This document shows positions 40,172 through 49,701 of a DNA stretch of 64,000 bases, in pieces. A program made the position numbers and the translations under genes. This DNA is from Lelliottia wanjuensis (GTDB lineage: Bacteria; Pseudomonadota; Gammaproteobacteria; Enterobacterales; Enterobacteriaceae). The stretch's first letter is position 1; each line of letters begins with the position of its first letter. The stretch lies in contig NZ_JASSOT010000068.1 in assembly GCF_030238365.1 (NCBI RefSeq), positions 62,001 through 126,000 of the forward strand, given 5' to 3'. Under the pieces are notes generated by a model. That model worked only from the letters and a program-made list of their open reading frames with translations, was not told where the DNA came from and ran no database searches.

Positions 40172-41452
40172 TCAGGCGTGACGTGCGCCGGCAGGGATCT
40201 GTTGATTATTAGCAGGCTTAACAATCAAAGTAAGCCACACCGAAGCGAAAAGTGCCACCCCCATAAAAATGTACGAGGCCGCCGGGCTGCCGGTTGCGCC
40301 GTTCAGATAGCCGACAAACCAGGAGCCAAAGAAGGAACCTAATGCGCCCATGCTGTTGATCAGCGCCATCGCGCCACCGGCCACATTACGCGGCAGCATT
40401 TCCGGGATGATGGCAAAGAACGGGCCGTACGGCGCGTACATCGCAGCCCCGGCAATCACCAGCAGCGTGTAAGAGACCCAGAAATGGTTAGCGCCGACGG
40501 CCCAGGAGCCGATAAAAGCGAAACCGGCAATCAGCAGCAGCGGCCAGACGAACAGCTTACGGTTTTGCAGCTTATCCGATGCCCACGACACCACAATCAT
40601 CGCGATGGTCGCCGCCAGATACGGCACCGACGACAGCCAGCCCACTTCCACCATACCGAGATTTTCACCGCCGCTGCGGATAATCGACGGCAGCCACAGC
40701 ACGAAACCGTACACCCCGATGCTCCACGCGAAATATTGCATGCAGAGCAGGACGACGTTGCGCGAGCGGAACGCCTCGCCGTAGTTACGCACCGCTTTCA
40801 GCCCCTGCTGTTCTTTATCCAACTCGGCCTGCAGCGCGGCTTTTTCACTCTCAGACAGCCAGGTCGCCTGCGTCGGTTTGTCTTTTACCAGCACCCACCA
40901 GCAGAATGCCCAGATGATCGCCGGGAAGCCTTCGATGATGAACATATGACGCCAGCCGAAGGACTGAATCAGGTAGCCCGATACCACCGACATCCACAAC
41001 ACCGTCACCGGGTTGCCGAGGATCAGGAAAGTATTGGCGCGCGAACGTTCGGATTTGGTAAACCAGTTGCTGATGTAGATCAGCATCGCGGGCATCACGG
41101 CGGCTTCAACGACGCCGAGAATAAAGCGAATGGCCGCCAGGGCCGGAATGTTATTGACCATCCCGGTGAGTGACGCGCAGGCTCCCCACAAAATCAGGCA
41201 GACAAAAATCAGTTTGCGCACGCTGCGGCGTTCGGCGTAAATCGCGCCGGGGATCTGGAAGAAGAAATACCCGAGGAAGAAGAGGGCACCTAACAGGGAA
41301 GAGACGCCTTTGGTGATCCCCAGATCTTCGGTGATCCCCGCGGCGGAAGCGAAACTGAAGTTCGCGCGATCAAGGTACGCCAGGCTGTACGTGATAAACA
41401 CGATAGGCATGATGTACCACCAGCGTTTGACTGCATTGGTCGATGTGTTCAT
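40172..41452 (-). CDS. kguT: 2-ketogluconate-type MFS transporter (KguT-like)
   Basis: A 426-residue, 12-helix anion:cation symporter-family MFS transporter ([12 protein letters not shown] near the start, family motif). The place between a 2-ketogluconate reductase and a KguK-like kinase matches Pseudomonas kguT, so the substrate is most likely 2-ketogluconate; other sugar acids are possible because this family has many related members. Start chosen at 41450-41452, with AGAGG 7 bp upstream; the frame runs on upstream without support. Confidence 0.8.
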   Translation of the reverse strand: MNTSTNAVKRWWYIMPIVFITYSLAYLDRANFSFASAAGITEDLGITKGVSSLLGALFFLGYFFFQIPGAIYAERRSVRKLIFVCLILWGACASLTGMVNNIPALAAIRFILGVVEAAVMPAMLIYISNWFTKSERSRANTFLILGNPVTVLWMSVVSGYLIQSFGWRHMFIIEGFPAIIWAFCWWVLVKDKPTQATWLSESEKAALQAELDKEQQGLKAVRNYGEAFRSRNVVLLCMQYFAWSIGVYGFVLWLPSIIRSGGENLGMVEVGWLSSVPYLAATIAMIVVSWASDKLQNRKLFVWPLLLIAGFAFIGSWAVGANHFWVSYTLLVIAGAAMYAPYGPFFAIIPEMLPRNVAGGAMALINSMGALGSFFGSWFVGYLNGATGSPAASYIFMGVALFASVWLTLIVKPANNQQIPAGARHA

Positions 41453-41518
41453 GGGCTTGCCTCTGTGGTTGAGGTTTATACCGCCGTTGTCTGTAGGGTA
41501 CACGGTGGCTAATTGTTG

Positions 41519-42457
41519 TTACTCGGATAATTGTGTTCTTGTGGGCAATCCTTCGCTGTCGCCTTGCACCTGAATGGCCAGCGAGCCGATTTTGTTCCCA
41601 CGTGCGACGGCCTGTTGCAGCGTTTTCCCTTCCAGTAGGGCGCTAATTACTCCTACTGCGAAACCATCTCCTGCGCCGACGGTATCGACAACGTTGTCGA
41701 CCCTCACCGCCGCGACGGCACCTTTCTCGCCTTCGGCTGTTTTGAACCAGGCGCCGTCGGCACCGGTTTTCAGCACTACGGCGTCCACGCCGCGCTCGAG
41801 ATAAAAATCAGCGATCCCTTCCGGGGTTTGCTGCCCGGTGAGGATCATCCCCTCTTTCAGGCCAGGCAGAACCCAGTTCGCCTGGAACGCCAGATGGTTA
41901 AGCTTTTCAACCATTTCGGCTTCGCTTTTCCACAGCACCGGGCGCAGGTTTGGATCGAACGAGATCGTTTTGCCCTGAGCTTTCATGGCACTGGCCGCGT
42001 GATCGAGCAGGGCATAGGAACTGGCAGACAGCGCTGCTGCGACGCCACTTAAATGCAGATGCCGCGCGGAGGCAAAGTAAGCGGGATGGTAATCCTGCGT
42101 TGAGAGATGGCTGGCAGCGGACCCTTTACGGAAGTATTCCACAATGGGATCGGTTCCATTTTCGACTTTAGACTTGAGCTGAAAACCGGTGGCGAAACGG
42201 CCATCGAGCGTCACGCCCGCGGCGTCGATACCCTCTTTTTTCAGGGAATCCAGCACAAAGTGGCCGAAACTGTCGTCGCCCACGCGGCTGACCCAGCCGA
42301 CTTTGAGCCCAAGGCGCGCCAGACCGGTCGCCACGTTCAGCTCGGCGCCCGCGACGCGTTTGATAAATTGTTCGACCGAGCGGAGTTCGCCCGTTTCCGT
42401 AGCCACAAACATGGCCATCGCTTCGCCGATGGTGATGACGTCCAGAGAATCAGACAT
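41519..42457 (-). CDS. kguK: PfkB-family ketogluconate kinase (KguK-like)
   Basis: A 312-residue ribokinase/PfkB sugar kinase with the signature DTVGAGDGFAVG (catalytic Asp264). Neighbours indicate phosphorylation of 2-ketogluconate to 2-keto-6-phosphogluconate; a KDG kinase role is the main alternative, since the subfamilies are close. The start ATG at 42455-42457 has GAGGAGA 6 bp upstream and overlaps the kguE stop by 8 bp, showing coupling. Confidence 0.82.
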   Translation of the reverse strand: MSDSLDVITIGEAMAMFVATETGELRSVEQFIKRVAGAELNVATGLARLGLKVGWVSRVGDDSFGHFVLDSLKKEGIDAAGVTLDGRFATGFQLKSKVENGTDPIVEYFRKGSAASHLSTQDYHPAYFASARHLHLSGVAAALSASSYALLDHAASAMKAQGKTISFDPNLRPVLWKSEAEMVEKLNHLAFQANWVLPGLKEGMILTGQQTPEGIADFYLERGVDAVVLKTGADGAWFKTAEGEKGAVAAVRVDNVVDTVGAGDGFAVGVISALLEGKTLQQAVARGNKIGSLAIQVQGDSEGLPTRTQLSE

Positions 42458-43211
42458 GGCGTGTCTCCTCACGCAGCAGGTTGACGTAATGGCGAGTGAC
42501 CGCCGCTAAATCGGGCCCTTCCAGCGGAAACTCAATCCCGCGCGGGGCGTCAGCCGGAAGCTGGTCCAGCAGATCCATCCAGCGTGCATCGGCGCGATCC
42601 GGTGCGATTGCACGGTAGTGCTGATGATGCGGCACCGCGGCTTTGACGTGGATATAGCTCACCGCCGGGGCCAGATGACGCGCGGCTTCTTCCGGTGATT
42701 CACCGACCCAGAGCCAGTTTCCGGTATCAAACGTGAGCGTGACCGGCAGTTCCATCACCCGGCAGGCCGCCTTGAAGCGCTGCATCGGCGCGAGCTGGCC
42801 GCAGTCGGTTTGATCGTTTTCCACTACCAGCGCCATGCCGCTCTCATCGAGCAACTCTCGCAGTGCTTCCAGGGGCTGCTTATCGCGGAAATGGCCCAGC
42901 GAGACTTTCAGCCACAGGGCATTGAGGGTGCTGGCTTCTTGCAGATAGCGCGGCAGATCCGGGTTGAGCGTGCCGTCTGGCATCAAAAGAGGCGCGGGGG
43001 CGGAGTAACAGGCGAACAAACCGAGCAGTTCGATGGATTGCGCGAGTGTGGGGAGAGACTGTAACTCTTCTTCGCTGAACAGTTCCCGGCGGATCTCGAC
43101 GCCATCGGCACCGCCCGAGGCTATAACCGGCAGCATGGCCCGCTGGCCGCCTGCCTGACGGACCTGATCCGCGCCATACGCGGCGGTGACGACGATGATT
43201 TTCCTGCCCAT
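42450..43211 (-). CDS. kguE: TIM-barrel sugar-phosphate isomerase/epimerase-like protein (KguE-like)
   Basis: A 253-residue xylose-isomerase-like TIM barrel. Probable metal-binding residues are in VVENDQTD, LTFDTGNWLW, IHVKAA and GIEFPLEG. It is the first gene of the cluster and matches Pseudomonas KguE, whose precise reaction is unsettled. Start chosen at 43209-43211 because GGAG lies 7 bp before; a Met six codons upstream lacks one. The perfect palindrome at 43252-43265 lies in its promoter region. Confidence 0.8.
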   Translation of the reverse strand: MGRKIIVVTAAYGADQVRQAGGQRAMLPVIASGGADGVEIRRELFSEEELQSLPTLAQSIELLGLFACYSAPAPLLMPDGTLNPDLPRYLQEASTLNALWLKVSLGHFRDKQPLEALRELLDESGMALVVENDQTDCGQLAPMQRFKAACRVMELPVTLTFDTGNWLWVGESPEEAARHLAPAVSYIHVKAAVPHHQHYRAIAPDRADARWMDLLDQLPADAPRGIEFPLEGPDLAAVTRHYVNLLREETRHV

Positions 43212-43251
43212 TGGCTGACTCCCATTCATAGCTGATAGGTATTACGCTAGA

Positions 43252-43265
43252 TGGAACCGGTTCCA
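43252..43265. promoter_or_regulatory. Operator palindrome for the PtxS-like regulator
   Basis: TGGAACCGGTTCCA is a perfect 14-bp palindrome 41 bp before kguE and 47 bp after the end of the LacI-type gene. It differs by one symmetric base pair from the PtxS operator TGAAACCGGTTTCA described in Pseudomonas. No second copy was found near the other cluster genes. Confidence 0.75.
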
Positions 43266-43311
43266 AAGAAAAGGTCAGGATGTTGAATTTATGATCGTCA
43301 TCACGAAGGGG

Positions 43312-44328
43312 TTAACGCGAGGTGGAGCCGCGTACGATCAACTCGCCGGAGAAAACTTGCTCGCGTACGGTGTCGGTCATGCCTTCAATGCGGCGTACCA
43401 CCTGCTCGACGGCGGCATAGCCGATCTGCCAGGTAGGCTGTTTGAGGGTGGTTATACCGACGCCTGCCAGTTCGGCCCATTCGAGTTCATCGAAGCCGAG
43501 CAGGCCGATATCGCTGCCCCAGTTCAGGCCAATGCGTTTGAGGGCGCGGGCCACCTGCAGCGTGAGCGCGCCGTTGGCGGAAATCACCGCTTTGCGCATC
43601 CCGCGATGGCGGGTGTGGAACTGGCGCAGGGTGTTATCCATTTGGTCGGCTTCGTGCAGGGGGATTTCGGCATTTTCGGCAATCACGCCGGGATAACGCG
43701 CCAGCGTAGCGCGAAATGCGCTCAGACGGTCGCGACGGGTGTTGACCATCCCCAGCGGTTCGCTCATGAACAAAATCGCTTCGAAGCCTTGTTCGATCAG
43801 GTGTTCCGTTGCCGTGGTGGCGGCCTGGGTGTTATCCAGCCCGACCACGTCGCACGCGAATTCCGGGATTTTGCGATCGATGAGCACCATCGGCAGGGAC
43901 GACTGTTGCAGGCGGTTAAGCCCCTCTTCGCGCATTCCGACGGCGTTGACCACAATGCCTTCCACCTGGTAGCTGCGCAGCAGATCGAGATAGTGCAGCT
44001 CCTGGTTGACTTCGTTGTTGGTGTTACACACCAGCGGAGTGAAGCCTTTTTCGCGACACGCGGCTTCGATGCCGCTCAGGACGTTGACGGAGTAAGGGTT
44101 GGTGATATCGGCGATGATCAAGCCGATCAGGCGGGTACGACCATGCTTCAGGCCGCGAGCCATCAGGCTGGGACGATAGTCGAGTTCGGCGATGGCTTGC
44201 TCAATACGAGCCAGCAGCGCGTCGGAAAGCAGATGTTTCTCGCCGTTGAGGTAGCGGGAAATACTGGTTTTACCGGTTTTGGCGGCTTTCGCCACGTCGC
44301 TGATAGTGGGCCGTGCTGATTTGCTCAT
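43312..44328 (-). CDS. ptxS: LacI-family regulator, PtxS-like
   Basis: A 338-residue LacI/GalR regulator: N-terminal HTH (PTISDVAKAAKTGKTSISRYLNG, about residues 7-30), hinge LMARGLKHGRTRLIGLIIADITNPY, then a periplasmic-binding-like effector domain. The HTH with its unusual AKTGKTS segment resembles Pseudomonas PtxS, the 2-ketogluconate-responsive repressor of kgu genes. It lies upstream of kguE in the same direction, the Pseudomonas order. The gene name is by context and similarity. Confidence 0.8.
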   Translation of the reverse strand: MSKSARPTISDVAKAAKTGKTSISRYLNGEKHLLSDALLARIEQAIAELDYRPSLMARGLKHGRTRLIGLIIADITNPYSVNVLSGIEAACREKGFTPLVCNTNNEVNQELHYLDLLRSYQVEGIVVNAVGMREEGLNRLQQSSLPMVLIDRKIPEFACDVVGLDNTQAATTATEHLIEQGFEAILFMSEPLGMVNTRRDRLSAFRATLARYPGVIAENAEIPLHEADQMDNTLRQFHTRHRGMRKAVISANGALTLQVARALKRIGLNWGSDIGLLGFDELEWAELAGVGITTLKQPTWQIGYAAVEQVVRRIEGMTDTVREQVFSGELIVRGSTSR

Positions 44329-44392
44329 CGCTGATTACCTTAGGATTAGTGAGAACACCTTAGCGGGAAAATCAGCGATGGCAAGCGCTTCA

Positions 44393-44470
44393 TGCCGGAT
44401 GGCGCTGCGCTTATCCGGCCTACAAAATCCCCGAACGTAGGCCGGGTAAGGCGCAGCCGCCACCCGGCAA
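44393..44470. repeat. REP-type element (BIME) between ptxS and yiaD
   Basis: TGCCGGATGGCGCTGCGC / TTATCCGGCCTAC followed by an inverted copy GTAGGCCGGGTAAGGCGCAG ... CCCGGCA: two facing REP units. Same family as at 11373, 27732 and 55424. Confidence 0.85.
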
Positions 44471-44475
44471 CAAGG

Positions 44476-45138
44476 TTACTGCACAGGACTCAAGGTGATC
44501 TCAACGCGACGGTTCTGCGCTTTGCCTTCTGCCGTGCTGTTGCTGGCGATTGGGTTCGCCGGGCCCATGCCATTGGTGCGGATACGGGTTGCCGCAACGC
44601 CCTGGGTGATCAGCGAGCTGGCGACGGAGTCTGCGCGCTGCTGAGACAGACGCATGTTCAGATCCTGGCTGCCGGTGCTGTCGGTGTAGCCCGTCACGTT
44701 TACTGCGGTTTTATTATACTCTTTGAGCACCATCGCCACGCCGGTCAGGGTGTTGGCACCCGCCGGTTTCAGCGTCGCGCTGCTGCTGTCAAAGGTCACG
44801 TTGTTCGGCATGTTCAGGATGATATTGTCGCCACTTCGCGTCACGCTCACGCCCGTTCCCTGCATTTTGTCGCGCAGTTTCGCTTCCTGCACGTCCATGT
44901 AATATCCCACGCCGCCGCCCAGGGCTGCGCCCGCTGCGGCACCAATCAGTGCGCCTTTACCGCGATCTTTCTTCGAGGAAGAGAGTGCGCCAACGCCTGC
45001 GCCGACTAATGAGCCAATACCCGCGCCGATGCCGGATTTGCCCGCTTCACGTTCGCCGGTGTAAGGGTTGGTTGTGCAGCCAGAAACCGCCAGCGCGCCG
45101 CTGACCAGAGCCGCAATGACAAGTACGCGTTTATTCAT
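44476..45138 (-). CDS. yiaD: OmpA-family outer membrane lipoprotein YiaD
   Basis: A 220-residue lipoprotein. The signal peptide ends at the lipobox VSGC (Cys21); a glycine-rich region that may insert into membrane follows (about 30-85), and the C-terminal OmpA domain (about 105-215) binds peptidoglycan, with the conserved TGYTDSTGSQDLNMRLSQQRA segment. E. coli YiaD can suppress a bamD temperature-sensitive mutation. Divergent from bisC. Confidence 0.94.
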   Translation of the reverse strand: MNKRVLVIAALVSGALAVSGCTTNPYTGEREAGKSGIGAGIGSLVGAGVGALSSSKKDRGKGALIGAAAGAALGGGVGYYMDVQEAKLRDKMQGTGVSVTRSGDNIILNMPNNVTFDSSSATLKPAGANTLTGVAMVLKEYNKTAVNVTGYTDSTGSQDLNMRLSQQRADSVASSLITQGVAATRIRTNGMGPANPIASNSTAEGKAQNRRVEITLSPVQ

Positions 45139-45306
45139 CTTATTTCCTTAATCCTTTTTATTCTTTGCCACGAAGCGCGTGGCGGTTGATTATGACGCCC
45201 AGAGACGCAGAAAATTCCAGGGCTAACTCTGAAATTTGTGTCCAAATCTTAAATAGCCTCAAAGAAGGCCGTCACACCTGCAACAGACAAACCCAGGAGC
45301 GAACGC

Positions 45307-47634
45307 TTGACCACTTCAATAAAAACGATTCTGACCGCCGCCCACTGGGGCCCGATGCTGGTTGAAACCGATGGCGAGAATGTCCTCTCCTCGCGCGGAG
45401 CGCTGCCGACGCAGCACCCGAATTCGTTACAAACCGTGGTGCGCGATCAGGTGCACAGCAAAACGCGCGTACGCTGGCCAATGGTGCGTAAGGGCTTTCT
45501 GGCGTCGCCCGATAATCCACAGGGGACGCGCGGGCAGGATGAATTTGTTCGGGTGAGCTGGGACGATGCGCTGGCGATTATCCACACCCAGCACAAACGT
45601 ATCCGTGAGACCCACGGCCCGGCGTCGATTTTCGCAGGCTCTTACGGCTGGCGTTCGAACGGCGTGCTGCACAAAGCGGCGACGCTCCTGCAGCGCTACA
45701 TGAGTCTGGCGGGCGGCTATACCGGGCATCTCGGTGACTACTCGACGGGCGCGGCACAGGCGATCATGCCCTACGTTGTCGGCGGAAATGAAGTGTATCA
45801 GCAGCAAACCAGCTGGCCGCTGGTGCTGGAGCATACGGACGTGGTGGTGCTGTGGAGTGCCAATCCGCTCAACACCCTTAAGATTGCGTGGAACGCTTCG
45901 GATGAGCAGGGCATCGGCTATTTTGATGCGTTGCGTAAAAGTGGCAAACGTCTGATTTGTATTGACCCGATGCGCTCGGAAACCGTCGATTTCTTCGGCG
46001 ACAGCGTCGAATGGCTGGCCCCGCATATGGGAACCGACGTGGCGATGATGCTGGGTATCGCACATACGCTGGTGGAAAACGGCTGGCACGACGAAGAGTT
46101 CCTCAGTCGTTGCACCACGGGCTATGACCATTTCGCCGATTACCTGACGGGCAAAACCGACGGGATCGCCAAAACCGCCGAGTGGGCGGCCGACATTTGC
46201 GGCATAGAGGCGGCGAAACTCCGCGAACTGGCGGCACTGTTCCACACAAACACCACCATGCTGATGTCCGGCTGGGGGATGCAGCGCCAGCAGTTCGGCG
46301 AGCAGAAACACTGGATGCTGGTGACGCTGGCGGCGATGCTGGGCCAGATCGGTACGCCGGGCGGCGGCTTTGGTTTGTCGTATCACTTTGCCAACGGCGG
46401 GAACCCGACGCGCCGCGCCGCGGTGCTGGCCTCGATGCAGGGCTCCGTCAAAGACGGCACAGATGCCGTGGATAAAATCCCGGTAGCGCGCATCGTCGAA
46501 GCGCTGGAAAACCCCGGCGGTTTTTATCAGCACAACGGCCAGGATCGCCATTTCCCGGATATCCGTTTTGTCTGGTGGGCGGGCGGTGCGAACTTTACCC
46601 ATCATCAGGATACTAATCGTCTGATCCGCGCCTGGCAGAAGCCGGAGCTGGTGGTGATTTCCGAATGCTTCTGGACGGCGGCGGCCAAACACGCCGATAT
46701 CGTCCTGCCAGCGACCACCTCGTTCGAGCGTAACGATCTCACCATGACCGGCGACTACAGCAATCAGCACATGGTGCCGATGAAACGTGTGGTTGCGCCG
46801 CGCGATGAAGCGCGGGATGACTTTGAGGTGTTTGCGGAACTGAGCGAGCGCTGGGAAGAGGGCGGACGAGAGCGTTTCACTGAAGGCAAATCCGATCTCG
46901 ACTGGCTGGAGACGTTTTACCAGATCGCCGAAGAGCGCGGTGCGCCTCAGGGCGTGACCTTGCCGCCGTTTGCCCGGTTCTGGGAAGCGAACGAGATGAT
47001 CGAAATGCCGGAGAGCGAGCAGAACGCGCAGTTTGTCCGTTTCGCCGATTTCCGCCGCGACCCGCAAAGCCATCCGCTGAAAACCGAAAGCGGCAAAATT
47101 GTGATCACCTCGCAGCGCATTGCCAGCTTTAACTATGCCGACTGTCCACCGCATCCGATGTGGCTTGAGCCGGACGAGTGGCACGGTAATGCGCAGCCGA
47201 AACAGCTGCAGGTGCTCTCGGCCCATCCGGCGCATCGTCTGCACAGCCAGCTCAACTATTCGTCGCTGCGTGAAACTTATGCCGTGGCGGGACGTGAGCC
47301 GATCACCTTACATGCGGAAGACGCGAAGGCGCGCGGGATTGTTGACGGTGACGTGGTGCGGGTCTGGAACGCGCGCGGTCAAGTGCTGGCGGGCGCGGTG
47401 GTGAGCGAAGGGATTAAGCCCGGCGTGATCTGCATTCACCAGGGCGCCTGGCCGGATCTGGATCTGACGGAAGGTGGGATCTGCAAAAACGGCGCGGTGA
47501 ACGTGCTCACCAAAGATCTCCCCAGCTCGAAGCTGGGGAATGGCTGCGCAGGGAACACGGCGCTGGCCTGGGTCGAGAAATATCAGGGGCCCGAGCTGAC
47601 GCTTACGGCGTTTGATCCGCCTGCCAGCTCATGA
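45307..47634 (+). CDS. bisC: Biotin sulfoxide reductase BisC
   Basis: A 775-residue molybdopterin-guanine-dinucleotide enzyme of the DMSO reductase family that reduces d-biotin d-sulfoxide to biotin; E. coli BisC is 777 residues. There is no Tat signal, in keeping with a cytoplasmic enzyme. Conserved stretches [11 protein letters not shown] and [13 protein letters not shown] bind the cofactor; [13 protein letters not shown] carries the Mo-ligand Ser region. The start is TTG at 45307-45309, with AGGAG at 45295-45299 and 7-bp spacing. Its 3' end overlaps convergent yiaC by 32 bp. Confidence 0.95.
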   Translation: MTTSIKTILTAAHWGPMLVETDGENVLSSRGALPTQHPNSLQTVVRDQVHSKTRVRWPMVRKGFLASPDNPQGTRGQDEFVRVSWDDALAIIHTQHKRIRETHGPASIFAGSYGWRSNGVLHKAATLLQRYMSLAGGYTGHLGDYSTGAAQAIMPYVVGGNEVYQQQTSWPLVLEHTDVVVLWSANPLNTLKIAWNASDEQGIGYFDALRKSGKRLICIDPMRSETVDFFGDSVEWLAPHMGTDVAMMLGIAHTLVENGWHDEEFLSRCTTGYDHFADYLTGKTDGIAKTAEWAADICGIEAAKLRELAALFHTNTTMLMSGWGMQRQQFGEQKHWMLVTLAAMLGQIGTPGGGFGLSYHFANGGNPTRRAAVLASMQGSVKDGTDAVDKIPVARIVEALENPGGFYQHNGQDRHFPDIRFVWWAGGANFTHHQDTNRLIRAWQKPELVVISECFWTAAAKHADIVLPATTSFERNDLTMTGDYSNQHMVPMKRVVAPRDEARDDFEVFAELSERWEEGGRERFTEGKSDLDWLETFYQIAEERGAPQGVTLPPFARFWEANEMIEMPESEQNAQFVRFADFRRDPQSHPLKTESGKIVITSQRIASFNYADCPPHPMWLEPDEWHGNAQPKQLQVLSAHPAHRLHSQLNYSSLRETYAVAGREPITLHAEDAKARGIVDGDVVRVWNARGQVLAGAVVSEGIKPGVICIHQGAWPDLDLTEGGICKNGAVNVLTKDLPSSKLGNGCAGNTALAWVEKYQGPELTLTAFDPPASS

Positions 47635-48043
47635 TCCACGTCGGGTGTTGAGTCTCTTCCTGCCAGGCGCTGTCTTCAATGCGAAAACCCTGAGCATGGT
47701 AGAAATTCACCGCCCGACTGTTCTTCTGGTAAACCTCCAGGCTGAGATACGGGTAGTGCTGCTGCACATGGTGGATCAGCGCGTGGCCGATCCCCTTGCC
47801 CATATGCGCGGTGGCGACAAACAGCGCGCCGATAAACTGCGACTGCATGACGCTGATAAACCCGCGCACTTCGTCTTCCTCTTCCCACACCCAGGTTTCA
47901 GCGGAAGGAAGATAGGCGTCGCGCACCAGCGTCTCGCTCTCTATCCAGTATTGCGGGTCGATAAACGGGTGCGCGTCGGTGGTGCTTTCAAGCCATAAAC
48001 TGAGCAGCGGCGCGGTGTTTTCACTTTGCCATTTGCGGATCAT
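47603..48043 (-). CDS. yiaC: GNAT acetyltransferase YiaC
   Basis: A 146-residue GNAT-fold N-acetyltransferase, the E. coli length. The acetyl-CoA motif region is [17 protein letters not shown], a variant of the Q/R-x-x-G-x-G/A loop. E. coli YiaC acetylates lysine residues on other proteins. Its start overlaps the end of tag by 23 bp, so it is coupled to tag; its end overlaps bisC by 32 bp. Confidence 0.92.
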   Translation of the reverse strand: MIRKWQSENTAPLLSLWLESTTDAHPFIDPQYWIESETLVRDAYLPSAETWVWEEEDEVRGFISVMQSQFIGALFVATAHMGKGIGHALIHHVQQHYPYLSLEVYQKNSRAVNFYHAQGFRIEDSAWQEETQHPTWIMSWQADQTP

Positions 48044-48602
48044 GTTGGCCTCCAGGGTGGCAGAAACAGCCCGTGATGTGATCGTTCACCAGGCCGCAGG
48101 CTTGCATGAAAGAGTAGCAAATCGTGGTGCCAACAAATTTGAAGCCGCGCTTTTTCAGTGCTTTAGACAGGGCATCGGAGGCGGGTGTCGACGTCGGGAT
48201 TTCACCCATTGTCGCGGCCTGGGTGATAATTGGCGTGTTGTCGACAAACGACCAGACAAACTCACAGAACGGCTCGCCGTTTTCGGCCATCGCCAGATAC
48301 GCTTTGGCGTTGCCAATGATGGCCTGAATTTTACCGCGATGACGAATGATTCCGGCGTCGAGTACCAGCCTTTCGACATCTTCTTCGGTCATGGCCGCCA
48401 CCGCAACGGGATCAAAATGGTGGAAGGCTTTGCGGTAGTTTTCCCGTTTCTTCAGTACCGTGATCCACGATAAACCCGCCTGCTGCCCCTCCAGACAGAT
48501 CATCTCAAAGAGCTTTTGACCGTCGGTCTCCGGCACGCCCCATTCTTTATCGTGATAGTCGATATAGAGCTGATCCTGGCTTACCCATCCGCAACGTTGC
48601 AT
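48021..48602 (-). CDS. tag: 3-methyladenine-DNA glycosylase I Tag
   Basis: A 193-residue constitutive DNA repair glycosylase that removes 3-methyladenine. The zinc-snap ligands known from E. coli Tag are at the same positions: Cys4, His17, His175 and Cys179. Glu38 (CLEGQQAGLSW) is the conserved base-contacting residue. First gene of a tag-yiaC pair. Confidence 0.96.
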   Translation of the reverse strand: MQRCGWVSQDQLYIDYHDKEWGVPETDGQKLFEMICLEGQQAGLSWITVLKKRENYRKAFHHFDPVAVAAMTEEDVERLVLDAGIIRHRGKIQAIIGNAKAYLAMAENGEPFCEFVWSFVDNTPIITQAATMGEIPTSTPASDALSKALKKRGFKFVGTTICYSFMQACGLVNDHITGCFCHPGGQHDPQMAK

Positions 48603-48760
48603 TGGTTTTCATCCTTAATGATTTTAACCCGTAAAAAAATCAACCTGGCTGGCTTGACGTGTGTCTTAAAAAGACAATATTTAATTAAGGGCTTTGCCCT
48701 CATACCTCTCTCTAACAATGACAAATATCGCCGAATTCGGCTCTTTCTGGAGTCGCTTTG

Positions 48761-49462
48761 ATGATGATAAAAATAATCAGTGGTCGCCATGCCTTTACTG
48801 GCCTGGCGGGAATACCTGTCTGTTTGTTTTTTTGTAGCACAGCATACGCCTGGCAACAGGAATATATCGTTTCGGACGCGCAAAATAATACGACCGAACG
48901 CTATACATGGGACGCCGATCACCAACCGCGTTATGAGGATATTCTCGCGGAGCGGATCCGTTCTGCCCAGAATGGTCCGGGTGTGGCGTTGAATTCGCCG
49001 GAAAATTATCCTGCCGAATCCGCCAGTACCATGAGTCTGAGCGTCAATATTCCGGTGACGAACAATGTGACCACCGGGCCCGTCGCCGAATGGCATTACG
49101 ACGCTTCGTTGCCAATGATTTACAACGAGTTTGGGGATAACGGCAGTAAGGCGTTAACCGATCCGCTCTGGCATGCCAGCGTGAGCACCCTTGGCTGGCG
49201 GGTGGACACGCGCGTGGGCGGTCTCCGACCCTGGGCGCAGATCAGCTATAACCAGCAGTTTGGCGATAATCAGTGGAAGTCCCAGTCCGGGATGAGTCGT
49301 CTGCCTGCCTCGATGCAGTACGATAACTGGATGGATGTCACCGTGGGGGCCGACGTGCTGCTTTACCCGCATATGGCGGCGTATGCATCGTTATCCCAGG
49401 CCGATAGCACCATGACCGGGGCTGATTATCTTTATACGCTGGGTGTAAGCGCGAGATTTTAA
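48761..49462 (+). CDS. yhjY: Autotransporter-barrel-like protein YhjY
   Basis: A 233-residue exported protein with a signal peptide (about residues 1-29, ending TAYA) and a C-terminal half resembling an autotransporter beta-domain, ending in the outer-membrane terminal SARF. E. coli YhjY is of similar size at the same place between yhjX and tag and has no known function. The ATG at 48761 has GGAG 8 bp upstream; a TTG directly before it is also in frame. Confidence 0.82.
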   Translation: MMIKIISGRHAFTGLAGIPVCLFFCSTAYAWQQEYIVSDAQNNTTERYTWDADHQPRYEDILAERIRSAQNGPGVALNSPENYPAESASTMSLSVNIPVTNNVTTGPVAEWHYDASLPMIYNEFGDNGSKALTDPLWHASVSTLGWRVDTRVGGLRPWAQISYNQQFGDNQWKSQSGMSRLPASMQYDNWMDVTVGADVLLYPHMAAYASLSQADSTMTGADYLYTLGVSARF

Positions 49463-49587
49463 TTTTGTTACTGAAATCAACCTGACGATAACATCTTAAA
49501 TACAATGACGGCCGGGCTTGTAGCGATAGCAGGCACTAACAAAAGGCGTTTCGCGCTTCCCGGCAAGGTCATTCATTCCAGAATCCA

Positions 49588-49618
49588 GGCATTTCATTCC
49601 GTCTCTACTGCATTTCAT
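49588..49618 (+). promoter_or_regulatory. YpdB response-regulator binding site upstream of yhjX
   Basis: GGCATTTCAT (49588-49597) and TGCATTTCAT (49609-49618) form a direct repeat with an 11-bp spacer. This is the architecture described for YpdB at the E. coli yhjX promoter (GGCATTTCAT, 11 bp apart), with one mismatch in the second copy. Confidence 0.88.
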
Positions 49619-49701
49619 GCCGTTTTCCCCCTGCTAATTTGAGGTTTTGTTTATCGTTGTCTGCAGCGAATTCCCTTAATTTCTCTTGCAGGACAACTGC
49701 C

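Noticed and set aside
43291..44319. 342-codon plus-strand frame opposite the LacI-type regulator
   Set aside because: The minus-strand product has a clear LacI helix-turn-helix and full domain; the plus-strand product has none.
45427..47244. 605-codon open frame antisense to bisC
   Set aside because: It is an Arg/His-rich shadow of a GC-rich gene; bisC itself is clearly conserved.
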